The notes below the pieces were generated by a model. That model made no database searches, had not been told where the DNA came from, and saw only the letters and a program-made list of their open reading frames with translations. This document shows positions 51,059 through 59,913 of a DNA stretch of 64,000 nt, in pieces (the first letter of the stretch is position 1; each line of letters starts with the position of its first letter). The translations under genes and the position numbers were made by a program. This DNA is from an uncultured Lachnospiraceae bacterium (GTDB lineage Bacteria; Bacillota; Clostridia; Lachnospirales; Lachnospiraceae): assembly GCA_947172705.1 (NCBI GenBank), contig CAMWCA010000001.1, forward strand, positions 124,001 through 188,000, written 5' to 3'.

Positions 51059-52402
51059 ATGAAACATATTTTAATGGCGGATGGCTCGGATCACAATTTG
51101 AAATGTGCCAGGGAAATCCTTGGAAGCTCCTATGAAATGATTCCGGCACAGTCAGGGAAGGAGACGCTTCTTCTCCTGAAAAAGGTAATACCGGATCTGA
51201 TTTTGCTGGATGTGGCGCTGGCTGATATGAGCGGATATGATGTAATGGAGCGGATTAAAGAAGACGACCAGCTTAGAGAAGTTCCCGTTATTTTTCTGAC
51301 GGCGGAGGCTGACAGAGAAGGAGAGATCAGGGGACTTAAAATGGGCGCCATGGATTTTATCCGTAAGCCTTTTGACGCTGAGATTATGCGAAGCCGGATC
51401 GAAAAAATTCTGAAGATGACGGATCAGAAAAAGGAACTGCAGGATATTGCGTTAAAGGACGGCTTGACGGATCTTTTGAACAGAAGATCTATGGAACGGC
51501 TTTTAAATCAGACAGATGCAGCCAGGGAGGAAGGCTTTTTTATGCTTCTGGATCTGGATAATTTTAAGGAAGTGAATGATAAATTTGGTCATGTGGTAGG
51601 AGATAAGGTGCTAATCCGGTTTGCCAGGATTTTGGAGGAACTGGTTGGCGATGACAGCAGTCTGTGCAGGCTTGGGGGCGATGAGTTTGCGATTTACTTC
51701 AGAGGAAGCTATGAGAAAGACGAGATTACCAATATTGTACAGAGAATGATCAGGGAAATTGAGTTTGAAATCAATGAGCTTGTTTTGGATTCAGAAGAGG
51801 TGAGCATTTCCATTTCGGCAGGGGTATCCCAGAAGCCGGAGGACGGTACGGGCTTTGCAGAACTGTATGCAGCGGCGGATAAAGCGTTATACTTTGTGAA
51901 ACAGAACGGAAAAGGCAACTGCCATTTTTACCGGGATACGGCAAACGAATTGATCGATGTGGAAAATGAACCCAAGCAGGTGGATCTGGGACAGCTTCAG
52001 AAGATGATCCAGGAGGAAGAATATCAGAGAGGAGTCTATAAGGTCGGGTATAACAGGTTCAAATGGATGTACGGGTTTGTATCTCAGTATCGGGAGAAGA
52101 AAAGTCAGGATGCCCACATCATATTACTGACAGTTCAGGATGAAGAGGACGGTGAACTGGAAAAGGACAGGGCGGAGGAAGGAATTGAATTGCTGGAAAA
52201 GGCGATTTCCCAATCGCTCAGATGGGGCGACATTGCTACAAAGTGTGGAAATGGACAGTACATAGTGCTCCTCTTAAATGCGTCTTATGAAAACGGGACA
52301 ATGGTGGCGGAAAGAATCCGGTCAAAATATAAGGAGTTATCCGCGGGGCGTAAACTGATTTTAAACTATGAGGTGGGAAACGTAGGAAAAAGCGGCGAAT
52401 AA
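51059..52402 (+). CDS. Response-regulator diguanylate cyclase (REC-GGDEF) with extra degenerate GGDEF domain
   Basis: 447 aa. Receiver domain (1-118) with phospho-acceptor Asp51 (LILLDVALADMSG) and Lys103. GGDEF domain from about 125 with the intact active site LGGDEF (206-210), making c-di-GMP likely. A third region (about 295-447) has the same fold pattern (WGDIATKC-x-NGQYIVLLL) but the active site reads GNGQY, so it is probably non-catalytic. The start is uncertain. ATG 51059 lies at the receiver's natural beginning, while the longer frame starts at 51029. No sensor kinase is adjacent. Confidence 0.88.
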   Translation: MKHILMADGSDHNLKCAREILGSSYEMIPAQSGKETLLLLKKVIPDLILLDVALADMSGYDVMERIKEDDQLREVPVIFLTAEADREGEIRGLKMGAMDFIRKPFDAEIMRSRIEKILKMTDQKKELQDIALKDGLTDLLNRRSMERLLNQTDAAREEGFFMLLDLDNFKEVNDKFGHVVGDKVLIRFARILEELVGDDSSLCRLGGDEFAIYFRGSYEKDEITNIVQRMIREIEFEINELVLDSEEVSISISAGVSQKPEDGTGFAELYAAADKALYFVKQNGKGNCHFYRDTANELIDVENEPKQVDLGQLQKMIQEEEYQRGVYKVGYNRFKWMYGFVSQYREKKSQDAHIILLTVQDEEDGELEKDRAEEGIELLEKAISQSLRWGDIATKCGNGQYIVLLLNASYENGTMVAERIRSKYKELSAGRKLILNYEVGNVGKSGE

Positions 52403-52414
52403 AAAAGAGAGCAT

Positions 52415-52453
52415 AAAAAAGGGCTGGCGCATCAGGAATGCGAAGCCCTTTTG
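52415..52453 (+). terminator. Terminator after the diguanylate cyclase
   Basis: AAAAGGGCT-GCAT (52417-52432) pairs with ATGC-AGCCCTTTT (52437-52452) with small interior loops, and A/T-rich flanks make it usable in both directions. It also ends the convergent citrate synthase transcript. Confidence 0.75.
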
Positions 52454-52506
52454 TTAATATACGGATGGTTTGGGAAGCCTGCCATCCGTTGTTTATGCAG
52501 GATAAG

Positions 52507-53874
52507 TTATGTACGGTCTTCCATATTGATATAAGCGCAGTCAGGACAGATGGGCTTATAGGCGGGACGGATGATCTTTCCGTTGTTTGCCAGCTCTTCC
52601 ATACGGTGGGCGCTCCAGCCGGAAATACGGGCGATGGCAAAGATGGGAGTGTAAAGCTCCATGGGAAGCCCGAGCATGTGGTATACAAAACCGGAATAGA
52701 AGTCTACATTGATGCTGACACCCTTATACATTTGCCGCTCATTTGCAATGACAGCAGGCGCCAGTTTTTCTACCAGAGAGTATAACGCAAATTCTTTTTC
52801 CAGTCCCTTTTCCACGGAAAGCTTTTCCACGAAGGATTTAAAGATGACCGCACGGGGATCGGATTTGGAATAGATGGCATGACCTACGCCGTAGATCAGC
52901 CCTGCATGGTCAAATGCTTCCTTGTGGAGGAGACGGCGCAGATAATAGCTTACCTCGCCCTCGTCAGTCCAGTCTTTTACTTCCTGTTTCATTTCTTCAA
53001 ACATCTGGACTACCTTGATATTGGCGCCTCCGTGACGGGGACCCTTCAGGGAGCCGATTGCCGCCGCAATCACGGAATAAGTGTCCGTGAGAGAGGAGGA
53101 AACTACATGGGTGGTGAAGGTGGAATTATTTCCGCCGCCGTGCTCCATATGGAGTACAAGGGCAATATCTAAAAGCTTTGCCTCTAAAGGTGTGTAAGAA
53201 CTGTCCGGACGCAGAATATGTAAAATGTTTTCAGCCGTCGACAGGCTGGGGTCGGGCTGATGGATGAAAAGACTTTTTCCGTCATGATAGTGGCAATATG
53301 CCTGATAGCCATAGATGGATAAAAGAGGAAAAAGACTGATCAGCTGCAGGCACTGGCGCAGCACGTTAGGCAGGGAAACATCCTCTGCACGGTCATCGTA
53401 AGAATACAGAGTAAGAACACTGCGGGCAAGGGTATTCATCATGTCGCTGCTGGGCGCTTTCATAATGATGTCCCTTACAAAGCTGGTAGGCAAAGAGCGG
53501 TATTTGGAGAGGAGTCCCCGGAATTCGGCAAGTTCGCTTTTGTTTGGGAGCTTGTTAAACAGAAGAAGATAGGTGATTTCTTCAAAGCCGAAACGATCAT
53601 CCCTGGTAAAACCGGATACAAGATCCTGTATATCGTAGCCCCGGTAGAAGAGTTTACCGTGTGCGGGCACCTCTACACCGTCCACCAGTTCTTTGGCGCG
53701 TACATCGGAGATATTGGTCAATCCGGCAAGTACGCCCTTGCCGTTTAAGTCCCGGAGTCCGCGCTTTACATCGTATTTTGTGAAAAGCTCTGTATCAATG
53801 ATGTCTGCCTGTTCACTCATCTTTGCAAGACGGATGATTTCGGGTGTTACTTCGGAAAATGCGTTATGATCCAT
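52507..53874 (-). CDS. Citrate synthase
   Basis: Condenses oxaloacetate and acetyl-CoA. 455 aa. Motifs: KLFYRGYDIQDLVSGF, LHMEHGGGNNSTFTTHV (catalytic His region), KGPRHGGANIKV (second His) and GVGHAIYSKSDPRA with the last catalytic region. It is of the Si-type citrate synthase superfamily. GGAGAG precedes the ATG. Together with pckA on the other side of the gap it feeds a partial TCA route. The shared 423-base gap carries repeats that may regulate it. Confidence 0.94.
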   Translation of the reverse strand: MDHNAFSEVTPEIIRLAKMSEQADIIDTELFTKYDVKRGLRDLNGKGVLAGLTNISDVRAKELVDGVEVPAHGKLFYRGYDIQDLVSGFTRDDRFGFEEITYLLLFNKLPNKSELAEFRGLLSKYRSLPTSFVRDIIMKAPSSDMMNTLARSVLTLYSYDDRAEDVSLPNVLRQCLQLISLFPLLSIYGYQAYCHYHDGKSLFIHQPDPSLSTAENILHILRPDSSYTPLEAKLLDIALVLHMEHGGGNNSTFTTHVVSSSLTDTYSVIAAAIGSLKGPRHGGANIKVVQMFEEMKQEVKDWTDEGEVSYYLRRLLHKEAFDHAGLIYGVGHAIYSKSDPRAVIFKSFVEKLSVEKGLEKEFALYSLVEKLAPAVIANERQMYKGVSINVDFYSGFVYHMLGLPMELYTPIFAIARISGWSAHRMEELANNGKIIRPAYKPICPDCAYINMEDRT

Positions 53875-53910
53875 TCAAAATCTCTCCTTTCAATTTTGAA
53901 ATAAATATAC

Positions 53911-54005
53911 AATGAAATATCGAAACAAATGAAATATCGATGTGATATTTAAATGTGGTATGGTATTTCAATATAAGAAATGGTTAATAGTGTCAGTTAA
54001 TAGTG
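53911..54005. promoter_or_regulatory. Repeated operator-like elements between citrate synthase and pckA
   Basis: AATGAAATATCGA occurs twice, 17 bases apart (53911-53923 and 53928-53940). The second copy continues into an inverted repeat, AAATATC/GATATTT, and a reversed TATTTCA is at 53964-53970. GTTAATAGTG occurs twice (53983-53992 and 53996-54005). The gap from 53875 to 54297 is very A/T-rich and otherwise holds no gene. This points to transcription-factor control of citrate synthase, pckA or both. Confidence 0.5.
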
Positions 54006-54157
54006 AGAAATGAAAGAACATTTCAGAAAAACTAATCAATTTATAATAACATGTAAAATCAATTCAAACAAGTAAAAAAATATCTGTTCACAATTTTTTT
54101 AGAATTTGGAAACATTTATAAAATCTCATGGATTTCAAAAAATGGAGTTTATAAATA

Positions 54158-54186
54158 TTGACTTTTAAATCCATGTCTGAGATAAT
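54158..54186 (+). promoter_or_regulatory. Promoter of pckA
   Basis: TTGACT at 54158-54163, 17-base spacer, GATAAT at 54181-54186, about 110 bases before the gene. Good match to sigma-A consensus. Confidence 0.7.
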
Positions 54187-54297
54187 ACAAGAGGTGCGCC
54201 AGAAAGGTGCATTTTATGTAAAAAACCACAATGCTGCGGTCTTATGACGGCGGCGCTGGGGTGGAAAATATACAATTATTTTAAGGAGGAGTATAAT

Positions 54298-56004
54298 ATG
54301 TCAACAAAAGCGTATTATCCAATTTCCGAAATCGGCAAAGGTAAAGTTGGTTTTTCCAAAACCCGTTCTATTATCGAAGCTGCTTTCTACGGAAACAATG
54401 TAGTTAAGGTCAACACATTGAAAGAGGCCTATGAATTAGCTAAAAACTCACCTGGAACCATTGTGACAGACATGCCTGTTAAGGATGGAGATACATTTGG
54501 TCTTGAGAAAGATGCAAAAGTTCTTTTATTTAACGATGGCGCTGTAACCGGACGTTATGCAGCAGCACGCCGCATCAAAGGAGAACCCGGCGTTGATGAA
54601 ACAAAGCTTGACAAGGTGGTTATGGACGCGGTTTACAACACCCGTTGGAAAACCATGTACCATGCAGAGTGCTTTGTAGGTCTTGATCCCGAATTCATGG
54701 TAAAGGCACATCTGCTGATTCCCGAAGGAGAAGAGAACCTTCTTTACAACTGGATGATCAACTTCCAGTATATGTCTGATGAATATGTGAAGATGTACAA
54801 AAATTCCAAACCGGTAGGAGATGGAAAAGAGCCTGACATCTACATTTTCTCCGATCCTCAGTGGTCTCCTCAGGACGCTCCTGACGTTGACTATAGCTGC
54901 CTGAGCGATCCTCTTACTCTTTGCTATTTTGATACCAATGAGAACTGCGCGGCAATTCTTGGTATGAGATATTTTGGAGAGCACAAGAAAGGTACCCTTA
55001 CCATGGCATGGGCGCTTGCAAACAGAAACGGCTATGCAGCATGCCACGGCGGACAGAAGGAATATACACTGCCCGACGGTTCCAAGTTCGTTGCATCCGT
55101 TTACGGTCTGTCAGGATCAGGAAAGTCCACACTGACCCATGCAAAGCACGGCGGAAAATATCCTATCACCGTACTTCATGACGATGCTTTCATTATCAAC
55201 ACAGATACATGTGCATCTGTAGCGTTGGAGCCTACATACTTTGACAAGACGGCTGACTATCCTACAGGCTGCCCTGACAACGAATATCTTTTGTCTGCAC
55301 AGAACTGTTCCGCAACCATGGATGAGAACGGCAAGATCCAGCTGGTAACAGAGGACATCAGAAACGGTAACGGACGTGCCATTAAGTCCAAATTATGGTC
55401 TCCTAACCGTGTGGATAAGATTGACGCTCCTGTTAACGCAATTTTCTGGATTATGAAAGACCCTACCATTCCGCCTGTAGTAAAATTAAAAGGCGCTGCG
55501 CTGGCTTCCGTTATGGGCGCTACTCTTGCAACCAAGACTTCTACCGCAGAGCGTGTTGCAGCAGGAACCGACTTAAACGCACTGCGTATCGTACCTTACG
55601 CTAACCCCTTCAGAACCTATCCTCTGGTTCATGACTATGAGAAGTTCAAAAAGTTAGTGGAAGAGAAGAACGTAGCATGCTATATCGTTAACACCGGCGA
55701 TTTCATGGGAACCAAGGTGAAACCTGCCGATACCCTGGGAATCCTCGAGACCATCGTGGAAGGCAAAGCCAAATTTGAAAAATGGGGCAGCTTCGACGAC
55801 GTTGAGATCATGTATGACTGGGAAGGCAAGACCGCTGACTTTAGACCCGACTTAAACGATGCTGAGTACAAGACAGCTTTAAAGAACGCTATGCAGAACC
55901 GTGTAGATGCCGTTAAGGGATTTGCAGAGAAGAAGGAAGGCTATGACAAGCTTCCTGACGAGGCGCTTGCCGCTGTTCAGAAGTTGGTTGACGCTCTCAG
56001 CTGA
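54298..56004 (+). CDS. pckA: Phosphoenolpyruvate carboxykinase (ATP)
   Basis: Converts oxaloacetate and ATP to PEP, CO2 and ADP, or the reverse in succinate-forming anaerobes. 568 aa. The kinase-1a motif GLSGSGKSTLTHAKHGG (P-loop), VLHDDAFIIN (kinase-2), RNGNGRAIKSKLWSPNRVD and the C-terminal substrate-binding stretch are all present. Start ATG 54298 after AAGGAGG. An upstream in-frame ATG at 54244 overlaps the leader and is not used. Somewhat longer than the usual 530 aa because of C-terminal helices. Confidence 0.95.
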   Translation: MSTKAYYPISEIGKGKVGFSKTRSIIEAAFYGNNVVKVNTLKEAYELAKNSPGTIVTDMPVKDGDTFGLEKDAKVLLFNDGAVTGRYAAARRIKGEPGVDETKLDKVVMDAVYNTRWKTMYHAECFVGLDPEFMVKAHLLIPEGEENLLYNWMINFQYMSDEYVKMYKNSKPVGDGKEPDIYIFSDPQWSPQDAPDVDYSCLSDPLTLCYFDTNENCAAILGMRYFGEHKKGTLTMAWALANRNGYAACHGGQKEYTLPDGSKFVASVYGLSGSGKSTLTHAKHGGKYPITVLHDDAFIINTDTCASVALEPTYFDKTADYPTGCPDNEYLLSAQNCSATMDENGKIQLVTEDIRNGNGRAIKSKLWSPNRVDKIDAPVNAIFWIMKDPTIPPVVKLKGAALASVMGATLATKTSTAERVAAGTDLNALRIVPYANPFRTYPLVHDYEKFKKLVEEKNVACYIVNTGDFMGTKVKPADTLGILETIVEGKAKFEKWGSFDDVEIMYDWEGKTADFRPDLNDAEYKTALKNAMQNRVDAVKGFAEKKEGYDKLPDEALAAVQKLVDALS

Positions 56005-56016
56005 TAAAAATTCCAG

Positions 56017-56045
56017 TTGTATTTTGACCACAGATTGGATATAAT
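56017..56045 (+). promoter_or_regulatory. Promoter of the structured RNA
   Basis: TTGTAT at 56017-56022, 17-base spacer, TATAAT at 56040-56045. The predicted start of transcription, near 56052, coincides with the 5' end of the paired RNA. Confidence 0.65.
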
Positions 56046-56052
56046 AAAAATA

Positions 56053-56239
56053 ACCTGAAATGCACGATAATTCCTGTTAGTTTTGAACCTACAGATACTT
56101 TAAACGGGATTCCTACATCATCTGGCGGCTGTCAAGCCCTCACTCTTTCAAAGAGGATTGGAAGGGAAGGCAAATGTGCAGATTGCGGTAACCCACCTAG
56201 CGCGGCTAGGAGTCAAAAGGCAGGAACCGGCATTTTGGG
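56053..56239 (+). ncRNA. ssrS: Probable 6S RNA
   Basis: The gap after pckA is not coding but folds as one long rod. The ends pair: CCTGAAATGC (56053-56062) with GCATTTTGGG (56230-56239), then TTCCTG with CAGGAA, and TTTTGA with TCAAAA. A large central bubble follows whose 3' strand contains a small hairpin, CCTAGC-GCG-GCTAGG, then GGG pairs with CCC leading to a terminal stem-loop. This closing stem, open central bubble, 3'-side hairpin and terminal stem is the 6S layout, and the length of about 187 is right. 6S RNA binds the sigma-A holoenzyme. A promoter precedes it and a terminator follows. Assignment is by shape, not by a model search. Confidence 0.6.
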
Positions 56240-56250
56240 ATAAACAGAAG

Positions 56251-56280
56251 AAAAGCAGCCTTAAATGGCTGCTTTTTCTT
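56251..56280 (+). terminator. Terminator of the structured RNA
   Basis: AAAGCAGCC (56252-56260), six-base loop, GGCTGCTTT (56267-56275), T-rich tail. Confidence 0.88.
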
Positions 56281-56311
56281 GTCAAAAATTTCAAAGCAGT
56301 CGGTGGAAGGT

Positions 56312-58693
56312 ATGAAAAAAGATAGCAGGATTTTGTTGAAAATAGTGGCAGTGGTGATCTTAACACTGCTGTTTATCTGGCTGGTCTATAAAGATGAAAG
56401 GACGTTTCAGATGACGCAGCCGGAAGGGGCTCTTGCGGAGGCAGGGGATATGAAAATACTGATCCGGGAAATGCAGAAAAGCGGCGCCGGATTTGCAGAT
56501 GAAGAAACCCTGAACCGGCTGCTTGAGAATGCTTTTCAGGAGGAAGGGGAGCCGGTTTCCTATGACAGCTATCTGACGATCCTGGAGAGTATGTTGGGAA
56601 AAGGGGGGCAAGGTCAGGAGACAGATGGGCTTAAAAAGAGCCTTACATATAAAGAACGCTATCAAAAGGATTTCTTTCTGTTAAAAGAGGATTGGTATAA
56701 CAGCTTTGAAAAGCTGATAGATTTTTACGGTTTGAAGGAGCAGTTTCAAAGGAAAAAAATTGAAATTTTGTGTGGTAATTCAGAACTTGCAGGGGAAGAA
56801 AAAATAGGAGAAGGAAAGCTTCTCTCAGGAGACGGAACCATATATGATTTTGCCTCTGATCGATTTGCAGACCTGAAATTTATAACGATAAACGCTTATG
56901 TAAAAGAAAATACCCTGCTTACGCTGGCGGATAAACTGTCAGACAAAGGCAGCCTGTCAAATGTCTGGATTATGGAAGCGGGAGACGGGAAGCTTCAGTT
57001 TTTCTATGAAGGCTATGAGATCATGGCGGATGCAGACGCTTCCCTGGGAGAGCAAGGTCAAATGAGGGAGCAGATGGCGGATATCAGCTATAAAAGCGGA
57101 GATATCTGTAAAGTACAGGTCAAGGAGGAACGAATCGGAGGAAAGCTTCTTGGGATAGATGAGGACTGGATTGAAATCGAAGGGCATGGAAAGGTGCCCG
57201 TGAAAGAAGAACTGACTGGTTATATGTTATATGAAAGGCTGAGAAAAGCCTTTAAGGAAGAATTATCCATTGGATATGATTTCGCTGACTTTGTATTGGA
57301 AAAAGGGAAGATCTGCGGGTTCCTGATTACCAAAAAGGAGAAAATGGAAACCATTCGGGTAGCGGTTAAAAACAACGGTTTTGGCAGTTTGTACCATGAG
57401 TGCCTGCGCTTTGTAAGCCGGGATGACATGACCCTTTCCTATGGCTCCTATGATCACCGGAGAGAGGAAAAAATTCCCGCAGGACAGGAGCTTTTGATAG
57501 AGCCGGGAAGCGATTATTTGGCAGGAGACCGCGTGGAGCTTGTACCGGATGTGAATACAGGAAGAATTCAGGTGCTTTCCTTAAACCGAAGCCAGGGAAC
57601 GCCTTCATACCGGGGGAGAATGGAGATTCATAAAACGGAGGAAGGTCTTGTGCTGATCAATGAGGTGCTGTTAGAGGAATATCTTTATTCGGTGGTTCCA
57701 AGCGAAATGCCGGCATCCTATCCAGCCGAGGCGTTAAAGGCACAGGCAGTCTGTGCAAGAACCTACGGATATCGGTATTTAAAGGAGCCTGGCTATCAAA
57801 AACTGGGAGCTCATGTGGACGACAGCGTAGGCTATCAGGTGTACAATAACATTGCAGAAAATATCAATTCTACAAAAGCGGTAAAGGAAACGGCAGGCAT
57901 GCTTCTTCTCTATGAGGAGAAACCGGTGAACGCCTATTATTATTCTACTTCCTGCGGTTTTGGTGCAGACGCGGGGGTCTGGAATGAAGACCAGGCGGAT
58001 AAAATGCCTTATTTAAGGGCGGAGCATATCGGAAATGCAGGAGAAGAGGAGGAGCCTGAGGATTTTTCCGCAGATGTCATGGGGCAGGAAGAAGATTTCC
58101 GTTCCTATATTACCTCAGTGGACGAGAGCGCTTATGAAAAGGAGGAAGCGTGGTTCAGATGGCGTTACCAGGTGGAAGATTTAGACGTATCCCTTCTGGC
58201 GAGGAGACTGGGTGAGAGGTTCGAAGCGGGAGCCGGAAAGATCCTTACCTATACAGGATCGGGAGAAGCCTTTGAGGAGGAGGAAAATTATCAGTCCGTA
58301 AAACCGGAAAAATTTAAAGAAGTATATGACATAAGGTGTCTTAAGAGAAAAGAAGGCGGGGTTATGGATGAACTTCTCATCGAGACAGACAAGGGAAGCT
58401 ATAAGATCATATCTGAGTATAATATCAGATATGTATTAAATCAGGGGGGAGAGGTGATCCGTCAGGACGGTTCCCCTTATGAAAGCAAAACCCTCCTTCC
58501 CAGCGCATATTTGGTAATTGATGTTGAAACCAGGGGAGAAGATGTGGTAGGATATACTATTATTGGCGGCGGCTACGGTCACGGCGTGGGAATGTCCCAG
58601 AACGGGGCAAAGGCAATGGGAGCGGCACAGATGAGCTGTGAAGAAATTCTGTCCTTTTATTTTCAGGGCTGCCAGCTGGATAAGATCTATTAA
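56312..58693 (+). CDS. SpoIID/LytB-domain protein, large
   Basis: 793 aa with one N-terminal membrane helix (LLKIVAVVILTLLFIWLVY) and a long outside part. The N-terminal 450 residues are of unknown type. From about residue 445 the SpoIID domain begins: INEVLLEEYLYSVVPSEMPA, YPAEALKAQAVCARTYGYR, YYYSTSCGFGADAGVW, and at the end GYGHGVGMSQNGAKAMG, all conserved in SpoIID amidase-like lytic transglycosylases. Much longer than SpoIID (about 340). ATG 56312 fits GGTGGAAGG. An in-frame TTG at 56279 is rejected. Confidence 0.88.
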   Translation: MKKDSRILLKIVAVVILTLLFIWLVYKDERTFQMTQPEGALAEAGDMKILIREMQKSGAGFADEETLNRLLENAFQEEGEPVSYDSYLTILESMLGKGGQGQETDGLKKSLTYKERYQKDFFLLKEDWYNSFEKLIDFYGLKEQFQRKKIEILCGNSELAGEEKIGEGKLLSGDGTIYDFASDRFADLKFITINAYVKENTLLTLADKLSDKGSLSNVWIMEAGDGKLQFFYEGYEIMADADASLGEQGQMREQMADISYKSGDICKVQVKEERIGGKLLGIDEDWIEIEGHGKVPVKEELTGYMLYERLRKAFKEELSIGYDFADFVLEKGKICGFLITKKEKMETIRVAVKNNGFGSLYHECLRFVSRDDMTLSYGSYDHRREEKIPAGQELLIEPGSDYLAGDRVELVPDVNTGRIQVLSLNRSQGTPSYRGRMEIHKTEEGLVLINEVLLEEYLYSVVPSEMPASYPAEALKAQAVCARTYGYRYLKEPGYQKLGAHVDDSVGYQVYNNIAENINSTKAVKETAGMLLLYEEKPVNAYYYSTSCGFGADAGVWNEDQADKMPYLRAEHIGNAGEEEEPEDFSADVMGQEEDFRSYITSVDESAYEKEEAWFRWRYQVEDLDVSLLARRLGERFEAGAGKILTYTGSGEAFEEEENYQSVKPEKFKEVYDIRCLKRKEGGVMDELLIETDKGSYKIISEYNIRYVLNQGGEVIRQDGSPYESKTLLPSAYLVIDVETRGEDVVGYTIIGGGYGHGVGMSQNGAKAMGAAQMSCEEILSFYFQGCQLDKIY

Positions 58694-58714
58694 TTCATGG
58701 TTTAGAGGACGCTT

Positions 58715-59572
58715 ATGTTAAAACGATTGGTACTCATAGGATATGATTTTGGAAGACATATGAGCAAAAAGAATATCAGTTCCTTTGCGGCAAGTACGGC
58801 ATTCTTTCTCTTTTTGTCGCTGATACCGGCTTTGATGCTGCTTTGCTCCATTATTCCCTATACGCCCCTTACAGAGGCAAACTTAATGAGCGCGGCAACG
58901 GAGATCTCGCCGGATGCCATGAATTCGCTGTTGATCAACATTATCAGAGACGTGTATGACAAATCCGTGGGACTGGTTTCTGCAAGTGCCATTATTACAC
59001 TGTGGTCAGCCGGCAAGGGAATGCTTGCCCTGATGCGGGGGCTGAATGCGGTGAATGCGGTGGAGGAGAGCAGAAGTTATGTGGTGCAGCGTATGGTGGC
59101 GTGCCTGTATACGGTGCTGATGTTGGTAGCGGTGATTTTGTCGCTGCTGATCATGGTGTTTGGGAAATCCCTTGTGGGGATTATTGTAGGCGTTATTCCC
59201 CAGACATCGTATTTGTTCGATCTTTTGATCCATTTCAGGACTCTTCTGATGTGGGCGGTGCTTACGGTGGTGATCGCCCTGCTGTACGCCTATGTGCCAG
59301 GGACACGGCTGGGCTTTCGGATGCAGCTGCCGGGCGCCGTTTTTGCAGCGGTGGCGTGGAGTGTGATGACCTGGGCGTTTTCCATTTACATTGATGAATT
59401 TAACGGCTTCAACACCTATGGAAGCCTTACTACCATTATTATTTTAATGCTTTGGCTGTATACGGCAATGTATATTATTCTGGCAGGGGCGTATATCAAC
59501 CGGTATTTTAAACCGGCATTTCAATTCTTTGTGGGAAAAAAGCATATTGACAGAAAAGAAAAGATTGGCTAA
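58715..59572 (+). CDS. YihY/BrkB family membrane protein
   Basis: 285 aa, six or more hydrophobic segments. Family patterns: SSFAASTAFFLFLSLIPALM at the N-terminus, LWSAGKGMLALMRGLNAVN, LYAYVPGTRLGFRMQLPGAV and FNTYGSLTTIIILMLWLYT. Often annotated as ribonuclease BN, which is incorrect for this membrane family. Its role is unknown, possibly a transporter. It follows the SpoIID gene by 21 bases and precedes the T-box leader. Confidence 0.9.
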   Translation: MLKRLVLIGYDFGRHMSKKNISSFAASTAFFLFLSLIPALMLLCSIIPYTPLTEANLMSAATEISPDAMNSLLINIIRDVYDKSVGLVSASAIITLWSAGKGMLALMRGLNAVNAVEESRSYVVQRMVACLYTVLMLVAVILSLLIMVFGKSLVGIIVGVIPQTSYLFDLLIHFRTLLMWAVLTVVIALLYAYVPGTRLGFRMQLPGAVFAAVAWSVMTWAFSIYIDEFNGFNTYGSLTTIIILMLWLYTAMYIILAGAYINRYFKPAFQFFVGKKHIDRKEKIG

Positions 59573-59604
59573 AATGGTAGTCAGTTGAATAGAAAGGCAA
59601 TGAA

Positions 59605-59890
59605 GGTGTACAGTAGCAGAGTATCTTCTATCAGAGAGAGGAAGCCACCGGCTGAAAGCTTCCTTAAGTTCAGAACTCCTTGTCTTTTTTAAGAAAGGAC
59701 AGCGAAATTCCCACCGGAGCTTTCAGGTTGAAAGCCGGACAGCGTCTGTAACGATGCGGCGCGGCGAGTAGGTTTGAACGTGACACGCGTTAAGTGAAAG
59801 AAGCGTCTGCCGATACGGCAGGAAAATGGGTGGTACCGCGGAGCAATATTTCGTCCCTTATGCATGAAGCATAAGGGACTTTTTTATTAT
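59605..59890 (+). promoter_or_regulatory. T-box riboswitch of pheST
   Basis: Leader of pheS with the T-box core GGGTGGTACCGCG at 59828-59840, an AGAGAG Stem I landmark near 59632, and a terminator: GTCCCTTATGC (59853-59863) pairs with GCATAAGGGAC (59869-59879), then seven T. A Phe specifier TTC is at 59708-59710 within GCGAAATTCCCACC. Uncharged tRNA-Phe would pair with the specifier and T-box and prevent termination, raising pheST expression. The 5' edge of Stem I is approximate. It explains the 341-base gap from 59573 to 59913. Confidence 0.9.
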
Positions 59891-59913
59891 TATCAGAAGG
59901 AAAGGAAAAGGCA

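Noticed and set aside
58715..59572. Ribonuclease BN
   Set aside because: An outdated label for the YihY membrane family. No nuclease motif is present.
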